From assembly GCA_031292735.1 (NCBI GenBank), contig JARLGP010000304.1:1-64000 (forward strand): 64,000 nt of DNA, written 5' to 3'. Shown here in pieces: positions 45,452 through 53,458 of this stretch (the stretch's first letter is position 1; every line of letters starts with the position of its first letter). This DNA is from Holophaga sp. (GTDB lineage Bacteria > Acidobacteriota > Holophagae > Holophagales > Holophagaceae). A program made the position numbers and the translations under genes. Below the pieces are notes generated by a model. It worked only from the letters and a program-made list of their open reading frames with translations, made no database searches and was not told the DNA's origin.

Positions 45452-46591
45452 CTATCGGTTCAGATGGATCACTTTGGCCGGGGGGAACCCGTTGAACGAG
45501 GTGCTGGAGGCGTGGCTGTAGGCGCCGATGTTCTCGCTGTAGACCAGGTCGCCCAGTTCCATGTCCGGCAGCTCCTCGGCCAGGGTGATGGTGTCCAGGG
45601 CGTCGCAGGTGGGGCCGAACACCGCGCAGAGGGACCGGGGGCCTTCCTTGAAGGCGCGCACCGGGTAGTGGCAGTGGTCGAACAACTGGCCCGAGTAGGT
45701 GTGGTAGACGCCGTCGTTGATGTAGTAGCACTGCCGGCCGTCGCGGAAGGCCTTGCCGATCACCTCCGACACCGAGGTGCAGGCGGTGGCCACCATGTAG
45801 CGGCCGGGCTCGGCCAGGATCGCCAGGTCCTTGGGGAACAGCCGGTCGATGGTGTCGTTGAGGATCTTGGCCAGCTCGTGCAGGGGCTTCACGTTGTCGT
45901 CGTAGGGGGCCGGGAAGCCGCCGCCGATGTCCAGCTGGTTCATCTTGGTGAAGCCGCGCAGCCGGGCCTCCTGGAAGATGCCCGAGGCCATGTTCAGGGC
46001 CTGGACGAAATTCTGGAAGTTGGTGGTCTGGCTGCCCACGTGGAAGCTCAGGCCCTCCACGGTGATCCCGGCCGCTTCCGAAGCGGCGATCAGGTCCACC
46101 GCCTCGCCCGGCTCCGCCCCGAACTTGGAGGACAGCTCCACCATGGCGCCGGTGTTGGGCACCCGCACCCGCAGCAGCATGCCCACGTGGGGGGCGTAGC
46201 GCTTGACCTTCTTGATCTCCTCGTAGTTGTCGTAGGTCACCAGCGGCTTGAACTGGTCCAGCTCGCGCAGGGTGTCGTTGGCCTTGATGGGGTGGGAGTA
46301 GATGATCTTGTCCCAGATGAAGTCCTGGCGCTCCTTGGCCGGAAGGTCCTTGATGTTCTCGTGGACCAGCAGGAATTCCGGCATGGAGGCCACGTCGAAG
46401 CTGGCTCCGGCCTGGTACAGGGTTCGGATGATCTCCGGGTTGGGGTTGGCCTTGACCGCGAAGTACGGCTGCACCCGGGGCAGCCAGCGGTTGAACTCCG
46501 CCAGGTTCGCCCGCAGCTGGTCGTGGTCGATCACGAACAGGGGCGTGCCATGCTCCTGGGCCAGTTTTTCGAGAAGCGCGCTGCTGATCAC
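45452..46591 (-). CDS. Ornithine decarboxylase, fold-type III PLP enzyme
   Basis: 379 aa from GTG 46591, with AAAGGA 6 bp upstream inside the 14-bp gap after hss. PLP lysine K47 in YFAVKANPNPEI; HVGSQT, IGGGFPAPY, EPGRYM and the ornithine-decarboxylase cysteine in FGPTCDALD are all present. It converts ornithine to putrescine. Its pairing with homospermidine synthase supports ornithine over lysine or diaminopimelate. Related bifunctional lysine/ornithine decarboxylases look similar. Confidence 0.85.
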   Translation of the reverse strand: MISSALLEKLAQEHGTPLFVIDHDQLRANLAEFNRWLPRVQPYFAVKANPNPEIIRTLYQAGASFDVASMPEFLLVHENIKDLPAKERQDFIWDKIIYSHPIKANDTLRELDQFKPLVTYDNYEEIKKVKRYAPHVGMLLRVRVPNTGAMVELSSKFGAEPGEAVDLIAASEAAGITVEGLSFHVGSQTTNFQNFVQALNMASGIFQEARLRGFTKMNQLDIGGGFPAPYDDNVKPLHELAKILNDTIDRLFPKDLAILAEPGRYMVATACTSVSEVIGKAFRDGRQCYYINDGVYHTYSGQLFDHCHYPVRAFKEGPRSLCAVFGPTCDALDTITLAEELPDMELGDLVYSENIGAYSHASSTSFNGFPPAKVIHLNR

Positions 46592-46605
46592 AAAGGTCCT
46601 TTCGT

Positions 46606-48063
46606 TCAATCCCCGCGTTCGTTGATGAGGAAGTTCTTGAATTGCCAAGGGTCGCTGGGATCCAGGTCGGGCTTGTTCCAGCCCTGGAAATGGCTGGAGC
46701 GGTGCTTGAGCGGGGTCCAGTCGGACGGGGTGGAGATGTTGCGGCCCAGGTAGGGCCGGGCGATCTCCAGGATGAACTCGTGGGGCAGGTCGTCGGGCAC
46801 CAGCACGCCCCGGTCCGGGTTGCGGATGATCCAGGCGGCGGCGGCGGCCACCGAGATGGCCACCTGCAGGGTGGTGGCGTTCTGGTGCGGCAGCAGCTCC
46901 CGGGACCGTTCGATGCTCAGGTTGCTGCCGGTCCACCAGGAGCTGTAGGCGTGGCCCATCAGCAGCGCCCCGAGGATGTCCGCCCCGCTGGTGACCTCGT
47001 CGGTCATGATCCTCAGCCTGGGCTGCAGGGCGTAGTCGTTGCCCCGCAGCTCGTGCAGGGAGCTGATGGCCTCGTCGCAGGGGCAGTAGGCGTAGTGCAC
47101 CGTGGGCCGGTAGACGGCCTTGCCGTCCTCCCACACGGTCAGGTGGTCGGAGATGGTGAAGGCCTCGCCGTGACGGACCACCATGCCCTGGATGGTGTAG
47201 TCCGGCACCCAGGAGCGCACCCGCACGTTCATGCCCATGCGCGCCAGGCAGATCTGGTTGCGGGGCCCATCCGGGTGCTCGAAGGCGAGGTCCGGAAGGG
47301 TCCGCTCGTGGGTGCCCCAGCCCATCTCGGCGGTGGTGATGCCTTCCTCGCGGAACCCCTCGATGCTCCAGGTGTTGACGAACTCGTCCACCTGCTTGGG
47401 CTGGGAGCTGATCTGGGTGTCCCGCTCGCTGCAGTGGATCACCTTCACTCCCAGCTTCATGGCCAGGTGGTTGAAGCTTTGGGCGGCGATGAGCCGCTCC
47501 AGCTCTTCCGCTTCCGCGCCCACCGCGCGCCGGTCGGCCTGCAGCTTGCGGGCGATGTCCACCAGCCCCTGCTTGGTCCAATGGGAGATCAGCCCGGGGT
47601 TGGCGCCATGCTCCAGCACCGCGGTGGGGCCCGGGGTCTTCCAGCCGGCCGTCATCCGGCGAATATTCATGTGCCGCCAATACAAGGTCAGCTCGGTGGG
47701 GCGCTTGGCCTGGACCGCGTAGGGATTCCACAGCTCCACCGAGGTGTTCACGTACAGCACGCCGTGGTCATGGCACCACTGCAGCAGTTCGCAGCAATCG
47801 ATGTTCCAGGCCAGGTCCACCAGCAGGTCGCCGGCGCCCAGCTGGCGCCCCAGCACCGAACCCAGGTTTTCCGGGGTGATCCGGTCCTGGATGAAGGTCA
47901 CCCCCTGGGCGGTCCATTCCTGCATTGCCTGGCGCTTGTCCTCGAAATCCATCACCGTCAGGTTCCGCGGGGCCACGTGCAGATGTTTGAGCAGCAGCGG
48001 CAGGGTGCACTGACCCACGGCGCCACAACCCAACAACAGGACCCGCTTTTCGAACTCAACCAT
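46606..48063 (-). CDS. hss: Homospermidine synthase
   Basis: 485 aa, saccharopine dehydrogenase-like family, the size of bacterial Hss. NAD motif RVLLLGCGAVGQCTLPLLL at the N-terminus; then NTSVELWNPYA and EHGANPGLISHWTKQGL, characteristic of Hss. It condenses two putrescines (or putrescine plus spermidine) to sym-homospermidine. The decarboxylase supplying putrescine is 14 bp downstream, so the pair is a two-gene polyamine pathway from ornithine. Confidence 0.88.
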   Translation of the reverse strand: MVEFEKRVLLLGCGAVGQCTLPLLLKHLHVAPRNLTVMDFEDKRQAMQEWTAQGVTFIQDRITPENLGSVLGRQLGAGDLLVDLAWNIDCCELLQWCHDHGVLYVNTSVELWNPYAVQAKRPTELTLYWRHMNIRRMTAGWKTPGPTAVLEHGANPGLISHWTKQGLVDIARKLQADRRAVGAEAEELERLIAAQSFNHLAMKLGVKVIHCSERDTQISSQPKQVDEFVNTWSIEGFREEGITTAEMGWGTHERTLPDLAFEHPDGPRNQICLARMGMNVRVRSWVPDYTIQGMVVRHGEAFTISDHLTVWEDGKAVYRPTVHYAYCPCDEAISSLHELRGNDYALQPRLRIMTDEVTSGADILGALLMGHAYSSWWTGSNLSIERSRELLPHQNATTLQVAISVAAAAAWIIRNPDRGVLVPDDLPHEFILEIARPYLGRNISTPSDWTPLKHRSSHFQGWNKPDLDPSDPWQFKNFLINERGD

Positions 48064-48087
48064 TTTTTTTCATTCCTTTCCCACCTC

Positions 48088-48101
48088 ATTCCATTTGGAA
48101 T
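48088..48101. promoter_or_regulatory. Possible operator upstream of hss
   Basis: ATTCCA-TT-TGGAAT is a 6-bp inverted repeat, 25 bp upstream of the hss start in an otherwise AT-rich leader that also contains a T-tract (48063-48070). A regulatory role is a guess from position and symmetry. Confidence 0.3.
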
Positions 48102-48290
48102 CAGAGGACTATAAAAGACAATAAGATCAAGTATATGGAGTGTGCCACGGCAATGAAACCGAAAACCCCCATAACCGTGTAAATCAAGCCATATCAGCAG
48201 ACTATTGGAAGGCTTCCACGCCCCTGCCCCCGGCCCATGGGAAGGTCCAGGGATGCGGGCCGGCCAGAACGGAGGAAAGCCTGGGTTGAA

Positions 48291-48428
48291 TCAAAATAAA
48301 TCGTTAACGTTTTCCAGCAGCTGGGCAACCCCGCCGCTCCAGAGCAGGAATACGGAAACGGTCAGGATCATGGCCACCAGCCAGAGGAGGAACCGGATCA
48401 GAATGGGATTCGTGGTGATTCGCTCCAT
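48291..48428 (-). CDS. Small hydrophobic membrane protein (45 aa)
   Basis: 45 aa from ATG 48428 with GGAGG 6 bp upstream. One strong transmembrane helix (ILIRFLLWLVAMILTVSVFL) is followed by LLWSGGVAQLLENVNDLF. The good ribosome site and compact design support a real gene. No family was recognised. It is divergent from the HELFH protein and 227 bp from hss. Confidence 0.5.
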   Translation of the reverse strand: MERITTNPILIRFLLWLVAMILTVSVFLLWSGGVAQLLENVNDLF

Positions 48429-48534
48429 GCGCCACCTCCGCGCGGCCAGGCCCGTTAAAAGTATAGGGCGATCGGTCTGGATGCGCCTTTTTTCCGAATG
48501 ATGTTGCAAATGAAATGAATTTCCAGGAGATCCC

Positions 48535-48948
48535 TTGGGCGCCTTCTTTCACTCCGAACTGCTTCCCCTGCTGGAACTGGACCTCCTGCTCTGGGCATGG
48601 GTCTGGGCGGTACCGACGCTGGTGCTGCGCTTCCGGTTCCTGCCCCCCGGCATCCTGGGCGTCGCCCTGCCCGGACTGGTCCTGGTGCGGTCGGAGACCT
48701 ACACCTTGCCCATCCTCCGCCACGAACTGTTCCATGTGCGGCAGATGCGCCGCTGGAGCCCCATGGGCGTCTGGCTGGCCCAGATGTTCCGCTACCTGCT
48801 GCACCCCATGGGAATCCTGGTGAGGCAGCGGCGCTGGCCCAGCCTGAGCGAGCTCTACTGGTCCAACCCTCTGGAGCGGAACGCCTTCGCGGCCATGGAA
48901 CGGGAGGACCCGCTGCCCCGGCATTGGGGGGCGCGCCCGAAGGACTGA
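48535..48948 (+). CDS. Small membrane protein with HExxH zinc-peptidase-like motif
   Basis: 137 aa from TTG 48535 with AGGAGA upstream. Two hydrophobic N-terminal segments are followed by TLPILRHELFHVRQMRRW, in which HELFH is a metalloprotease-type zinc motif, and later ERNAFAAMERE could offer a third ligand. Similar short proteins occur as uncharacterised DUF4157-like peptidases. It sits 12 bp before mutM. Confidence 0.55.
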   Translation: MGAFFHSELLPLLELDLLLWAWVWAVPTLVLRFRFLPPGILGVALPGLVLVRSETYTLPILRHELFHVRQMRRWSPMGVWLAQMFRYLLHPMGILVRQRRWPSLSELYWSNPLERNAFAAMEREDPLPRHWGARPKD

Positions 48949-48960
48949 TATCCTGAAGGC

Positions 48961-49773
48961 ATGCCCGAGCTGCCTGAAGTCGAGATCACCCGCATGGGCC
49001 TGGCCCCCGAGTTGGAAGGCCGGCGCATCACCTCGGTCACCCTGCGCCGGCCCGACCTGCGCTGGCCGATCCCCGGGGAGATCGCCGCCCTGCTCCCGGG
49101 CCAGCGGATCCTGGGGGTGCGCCGGCGCGCCAAGTACCTGCTGCTGGACCTGGCCCCGGGCAGCGCCCTGCTGCACCTGGGCATGTCCGGCAGCCTGCGG
49201 GTGCTGGACCCGGCGGTGGCCCCAGGCCGCCACGACCACGTGGACATCGCCCTGGATTCGGGCCGGGTGTTGCGCTTCAACGATCCCCGGCGATTCGGCT
49301 GCCTGCTTTGGCAGCCCCTGGGGGAGACCCATGCCCTGCTCCGGGACCTGGGCCCCGAGCCCCTGTCCGCCCCGTTCGACGGGAACTACCTGTTCCGCCG
49401 CAGCCGGGGCCACCAGACCAGCGTCAAGACCTTCCTCATGGACCAGGCCGTGGTGGTGGGGGTCGGCAACATCTACGCCGCGGAGTCGCTGTTCCAGGCC
49501 GGCATCGCCCCGGCCCGCCTGGCCGGGGAGGTTTCCCGCCCGCGCTACCAGCGCCTGGCCGCGGCGGTGAAGGACATCCTGGCCCATGCCATCCGCTGCG
49601 GCGGCACCACCTTCCGCGACTTCATCCGCCCGGACGGCCGTCCCGGCTATTTTGAACAGGAACTGTTCGTCTACGGCCGGGAGGGCGAGCCATGCCTCAC
49701 CTGCGGCGCCATCCTGCAGGGGAACCGGCTGGGCAACCGGGCCACGGTCTGGTGCGGCCACTGTCAGAGGTGA
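48961..49773 (+). CDS. mutM: Formamidopyrimidine-DNA glycosylase
   Basis: 270 aa. Catalytic P2 and E3 in MPELPEVEITR, K58 in RRRAKYLLLDL, the void-filling region GVGNIYAAESLF, and a C-terminal zinc finger (CLTCGAIL..VWCGHCQR). It excises 8-oxoguanine and nicks the strand. It converges on the RIC gene with 6 bp between stops. Confidence 0.95.
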   Translation: MPELPEVEITRMGLAPELEGRRITSVTLRRPDLRWPIPGEIAALLPGQRILGVRRRAKYLLLDLAPGSALLHLGMSGSLRVLDPAVAPGRHDHVDIALDSGRVLRFNDPRRFGCLLWQPLGETHALLRDLGPEPLSAPFDGNYLFRRSRGHQTSVKTFLMDQAVVVGVGNIYAAESLFQAGIAPARLAGEVSRPRYQRLAAAVKDILAHAIRCGGTTFRDFIRPDGRPGYFEQELFVYGREGEPCLTCGAILQGNRLGNRATVWCGHCQR

Positions 49774-49779
49774 ATGTGC

Positions 49780-50499
49780 CTAGTCCTGCAGGGCCGCCCC
49801 CTCCATGGCGATGGCCCGGGGGAACAGCAGGTGGCTTTCCAGGTAGATGTGCAGGTGGAGATCCTCCTCCAGGCTGCGCAGCCCCATCAGCAGCGAGCGG
49901 TAGCTGCCGCAGGCGTCCTCGGGCGGCGTGAAGCCGGCGGTCAGCTCGCGCAGCTCGCGCAGGATCTCGCCGACTTCCTCGTGCTCGCTCTGCATGGTCC
50001 GGATCGGGTTCTGCACCGTGCCGAAACAGCAGTCCGCCCTGCCCTGCCCTTCCATCCCGCGGATGAAGGGGAACAGGATCTGCTCCTCCTTCTCCAGGTG
50101 CGGCCTCAGGTCGCTGTCCATGGCCTGGACGCACTGGGCGACGCGGGCCAGTTCGGGGTGATGGTCCCCGTGGACCTGGAGCACCTTGGCCATGAGCGGG
50201 GCGACCCGGGTCAGCTCGGCCCGGGTGAAGGCGTGGTGGGTGGCCTCGATGTGGGCGATGAGGGCGGTCAGGGTGGCGCCCTGCCAGGTGCCGGGGTCCG
50301 TGGGCCGGGGCTCGGCGCCGCCGGCCTCCTCCAGGCGCGCCAGCACCTCCGGCAGGGAGCTGCCGGCCCGGGCACAGGCGTCCGCGAGGCTGCGCTGGCC
50401 GCCGCAGCAGTAGTCCACATTCAGGCGCTCGAACACCCGCATGGCCGCGGGAAATGCCAGGACGATGTCGCCGATCTTGGTCTGGGGGTCGAAAAGCAT
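49780..50499 (-). CDS. Di-iron iron-sulfur-cluster repair protein (RIC/YtfE/ScdA)
   Basis: 239 aa from ATG 50499 with GGAGG upstream. The N-terminal ScdA_N domain has the CC pair C31-C32 (NVDYCCGGQRSL). The hemerythrin-like domain has histidines in HHAFTRAEL, HGDHHPELARV, HLEKEEQILFP, SEHEEVGE and HIYLESHLLFPRA. These proteins repair clusters damaged by nitric oxide or oxidants. The FNR-type box at 50564-50577 suggests anaerobic or NO control. Confidence 0.92.
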   Translation of the reverse strand: MLFDPQTKIGDIVLAFPAAMRVFERLNVDYCCGGQRSLADACARAGSSLPEVLARLEEAGGAEPRPTDPGTWQGATLTALIAHIEATHHAFTRAELTRVAPLMAKVLQVHGDHHPELARVAQCVQAMDSDLRPHLEKEEQILFPFIRGMEGQGRADCCFGTVQNPIRTMQSEHEEVGEILRELRELTAGFTPPEDACGSYRSLLMGLRSLEEDLHLHIYLESHLLFPRAIAMEGAALQD

Positions 50500-50563
50500 G
50501 TGCTGCCTCCGTGCGCGGGACTCGGCCCACGCCCCAATATCCGACTTGTCCGGTCGACATTCC

Positions 50564-50577
50564 TTGACCGGGATCAA
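50564..50577. promoter_or_regulatory. FNR/DNR-type site upstream of the RIC gene
   Basis: TTGACCGGGATCAA matches the FNR-family box TTGAT-N4-ATCAA at all but one position. It is 65 bp upstream of the RIC start, a position fitting activation from about -40 of a promoter. It implies a CRP/FNR-family oxygen- or NO-sensing regulator outside the window. Confidence 0.6.
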
Positions 50578-50667
50578 GACCGTCCGATCTATTTCCAGGT
50601 GTGACCGGTGACCCTTCACCGGCCCGGTCCCGGGGTGTAGGCTCCAGGAATCCTCCTTGGAGATTTC

Positions 50668-51030
50668 ATGAACTTTGCCAAGGACCGTAAGGTGCTGATC
50701 GGGGGCCTGATCCTTTTCGGGCTTGCGCTGTTGGTGTACGGATCGGTCCACCTTCGGCGGCAGGATCCGGACGCCCTGCCCGGCCCCAGGCCCGGAACGC
50801 TGATGATGTCCCTGGCCGTGGGCCAGGCCATCGAGAAGCGCCTCGGCGGCCCCGAGGCCCTGGAAAGCCAGGACGTCTACGCGCCCGCCGTGGACCACGT
50901 GGGGAGCCAGGCCTGCTGGCGCTTCCCCATCGTCTACCGGGTCCGGGCCGCGGTGGGCGGCGGGGTGGTGCTCCACCACGGCGCGGTATGGGTGAAGGAC
51001 GGTCACGTGCTGCGGATGGATTGGGAATAG
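50668..51030 (+). CDS. Hypothetical single-pass membrane protein
   Basis: 120 aa with GGAG upstream. One N-terminal transmembrane helix (VLIGGLILFGLALLVYGSVH) is followed by a soluble domain containing SQDVYAPAVDHVGSQACWRF and a beta-rich end. No family was recognised. It is divergent from the RIC gene and 100 bp from the convergent CsgG-like gene. Confidence 0.6.
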   Translation: MNFAKDRKVLIGGLILFGLALLVYGSVHLRRQDPDALPGPRPGTLMMSLAVGQAIEKRLGGPEALESQDVYAPAVDHVGSQACWRFPIVYRVRAAVGGGVVLHHGAVWVKDGHVLRMDWE

Positions 51031-51130
51031 GGAGCCCGTTGATGGCGATCGGGCGGACAGGTCTGCCACGGCGGTCCTTGATCACCGCCGCATGGCCCGC
51101 AAGGCCCCGCCGAAGGGCTGGATCGATCTC

Positions 51131-52432
51131 CTAGAAGGGCAGCGAAGGGAGTGCCGAGGCCACCCGCCGTGCCAGTTCCTCCTTCAACGCGGTCGGGAAC
51201 GCTTCGCCCAGCCCCTTGGCCTGGACGAAATCGGTCTTGATCGAGCGGCTGGCGAGAAGCTCCAGGGTGTCGGCGGCCCGGAATTCGATGTCGGCCCCGG
51301 CCTGGACCTGCACCTTGGTGAGAAGCACCAGGTAGCCCTTGTTCTGGGTGTTGCACTCGACGGTCACCACCGCCAGGGTGTCGGGCTGGTATTTCCGGAC
51401 CAGCGCCCGGTTGAGCGTGGAGTCGTCACCGAAACCGCGGGTTCCGGTATCGAAGGTCACCGCCACGTCGGCGGGGAACAGCTTCGCCACCGATTTCGCC
51501 AGGAACTCGAAATCCTCGAGCTTCGCCCCGAACCGTGACAGGCCGCCCTTCTGGTAGTAGACGCCGTTGATCCTCCCCTCCCTGAGGACCACCAGGGCCT
51601 TGGTGATCCGGCGCGCGGCCGGCGCGCTGGGTTCCACCGGCACCACGGCATTGGGGTGGTAGGCGACCACCGGCGGGGCGGGAGCAACCTGCGGAGCCGG
51701 AGCGGCCTGGGGAGCGGGGACCACCACCGGAGCGGGGACAGGCGCCGGGGCGGGAGCAGCGGCCGGAGCAGGGGCAGCAGCCGGAGCGCGGACAACCGCC
51801 GGAGCGGGAGCCGCCACCGGAGCAGGAGCCACCACGGGAGCAGCGGCCACCGCCGGGGCAGGAACCACCACCGGAGCAGCGGCCACCACCGGAGCAGCGG
51901 CCACCGCCGGAGCAGGAACCACCGGCGCCGCGGGGGCGGCGGCCTTGGCGGACAGCTTGCGGGTGAGCGAAGCCACCACGCCGCCCAGGCTGGAGCCTTC
52001 CCCGATCTCCTGGAAGCTCTTGACCACCTTGCCATCCGCCGCGTTCACCAGCCGCAGGTTCACGGTCACGGTCACGGTGCCGCTGGCCAGGGTGTACTCC
52101 GGAAGGTAGGACCCCGTCAGGAGGTACTTCGCGCCCAGGCGCCGGCCCAGGTCCATGGCGACACGCCGGTCCGCCTCGGGCCGTTTGCCCGCAGGCAGCG
52201 CGGCCAGCACCTGGCTCCGCTCCACCAGCCGGAAGGCCCCCGAATCACCGAAAGCACTGGTCACCAGCATGTTCATGGTTTCCGAGACATCGCCCAGGCT
52301 CTTCCGGCCTTCCTCCTTCAGGGGAAGGATCGCAAGGCTGGGACGGCTTCCCGGCTCTTGCGCCAGGAGCCGGCCGCCCAGCGACAGCCCGAACAGCAGC
52401 AGCGTCAATACAGCAATGGACAACCTCTTCAT
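51131..52432 (-). CDS. Secreted CsgG-like protein with long Pro-Ala-Val linker
   Basis: 433 aa. Signal peptide (LSIAVLTLLLFGLSLGGRLL), then a CsgG/FlgT-like domain to about residue 155 (RPSLAILPLKEEGRKSLGD; AFRLVERSQV; RLGAKYLLTGSYL). A linker of about 90 residues is almost wholly Ala, Pro and Val (51660-51930). A C-terminal domain of about 150 residues (TKALVVLREGRINGVYYQKG) is unrecognised. It probably assembles at the outer membrane or periplasm; no curli genes are nearby. Confidence 0.6.
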   Translation of the reverse strand: MKRLSIAVLTLLLFGLSLGGRLLAQEPGSRPSLAILPLKEEGRKSLGDVSETMNMLVTSAFGDSGAFRLVERSQVLAALPAGKRPEADRRVAMDLGRRLGAKYLLTGSYLPEYTLASGTVTVTVNLRLVNAADGKVVKSFQEIGEGSSLGGVVASLTRKLSAKAAAPAAPVVPAPAVAAAPVVAAAPVVVPAPAVAAAPVVAPAPVAAPAPAVVRAPAAAPAPAAAPAPAPVPAPVVVPAPQAAPAPQVAPAPPVVAYHPNAVVPVEPSAPAARRITKALVVLREGRINGVYYQKGGLSRFGAKLEDFEFLAKSVAKLFPADVAVTFDTGTRGFGDDSTLNRALVRKYQPDTLAVVTVECNTQNKGYLVLLTKVQVQAGADIEFRAADTLELLASRSIKTDFVQAKGLGEAFPTALKEELARRVASALPSLPF

Positions 52433-52513
52433 CGAATTCTCCTGGCGGGACTGCCTCCAGAATAGCCCGGGCTCGGTTCTTCCCCATGGTTTTCTTCGGC
52501 CGGGGCCGGGGGC

Positions 52514-52645
52514 TCATGGGGCCTTGAAGCTGCGCATGAGCATGGCGAGGGGCAGGGAAACAAGCATGGTCACGGTGACGATCCGCAGGTTCTCCTGGGC
52601 CGAAGCCACGTTGGCCTTGGCGGTGGCCAGTTCCGAAAGGGCATG
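52514..52645 (-). pseudogene. Possible C-terminal remnant of a multidrug-type membrane transporter
   Basis: The minus strand reads ALSELATAKANVASAQENLR then TVTMLVSLPLAMLMRSF and stops at 52514, resembling the last helix of a DHA2-type MFS pump. Upstream the frame runs into the AT-richer alaX segment. It has the host's GC-rich codon use, unlike its neighbour. Confidence 0.25.
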
Positions 52646-52768
52646 GTGGGGCAGGCTTGGGTTTGGAGAACAGATGGAACAGAATCCCTCCCTTGGAGGT
52701 ACCATGTCCATTGGAACGCTGCGAGCCATTGAAGGGCCAACTGCCACGCCTGCTTGAAAGGTCAACGT

Positions 52769-53458
52769 ATGCGCAAAGTATTTTGGGATAACCCATATCA
52801 ACAAAAATTGACCACGCATGTCTCCTCGGTAGAGGGGAACCAGGCTTTATTTGATGAAACAATTGCCTTTTCATTCGCTGGCGGCCAGGAAAGCGACAGA
52901 GCCTTCATCAACGACATGCCGATCTTGGATTCCAAACGAATTGATGATTTGATTTTTTATACCCTGCCCGAGGGGCATGGTCTTTCTCGGGGCATGGCCA
53001 TCGTGATGACCATCGATTGGCCACGCCGGTATCGATTAATGCGCCTCCATTTTGCCGCAGAGTTGATCCTGGAGCTCGTGACCCAGATGGTAAATTGGGA
53101 AAAGGTTGGTGCGCATATCGGAGAGGGAAAGGCGCGCATTGATTTCAAATCTGAAGCCAATGCCAATACGCTCTTTGAATCCCTGTTGCCTGCATTTAAT
53201 AAAATCATTGATGGCAACCACACCATCGAAAAGGGTTATCTAGACACGGAGACACAAAGGCGATTTTGGAAGATCGATGGCTTCGCGCAAGTGCCTTGCG
53301 GTGGGACTCATGTCCGTTCCACCGGCGAGGTCGGCCGGATCCTCTTGAAACGGGATCATCCCGGCAAAGGGATTGAACGCATCGAAATCCGGCTGGTTGA
53401 CCCTTCGGCATTGGAGCCTGGGGAACCCAATTACGAGCCTCGCCCCGAACGAGCCTAA
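52769..53458 (+). CDS. AlaX-type alanyl-tRNA editing protein
   Basis: 229 aa from ATG 52769 with AAAGG upstream; a TTG at 52754 is less likely. The editing-domain elements are RLHFAAELILELV (H94; the second histidine of the usual HxxxH is E98) and PCGGTHVRSTGEVG near residue 187. Such free-standing domains hydrolyse Ser- or Gly-tRNA(Ala). Codon use is clearly more AT-rich than the flanks, suggesting transfer. Its stop lies in the repeat GCCTAACGC. Confidence 0.82.
   Translation: MRKVFWDNPYQQKLTTHVSSVEGNQALFDETIAFSFAGGQESDRAFINDMPILDSKRIDDLIFYTLPEGHGLSRGMAIVMTIDWPRRYRLMRLHFAAELILELVTQMVNWEKVGAHIGEGKARIDFKSEANANTLFESLLPAFNKIIDGNHTIEKGYLDTETQRRFWKIDGFAQVPCGGTHVRSTGEVGRILLKRDHPGKGIERIEIRLVDPSALEPGEPNYEPRPERA

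Noticed and set aside
51650..51935. Short tandem repeats as a CRISPR or satellite
   Set aside because: They are in-frame codon repeats for a Pro-Ala-Val linker in a coding gene.
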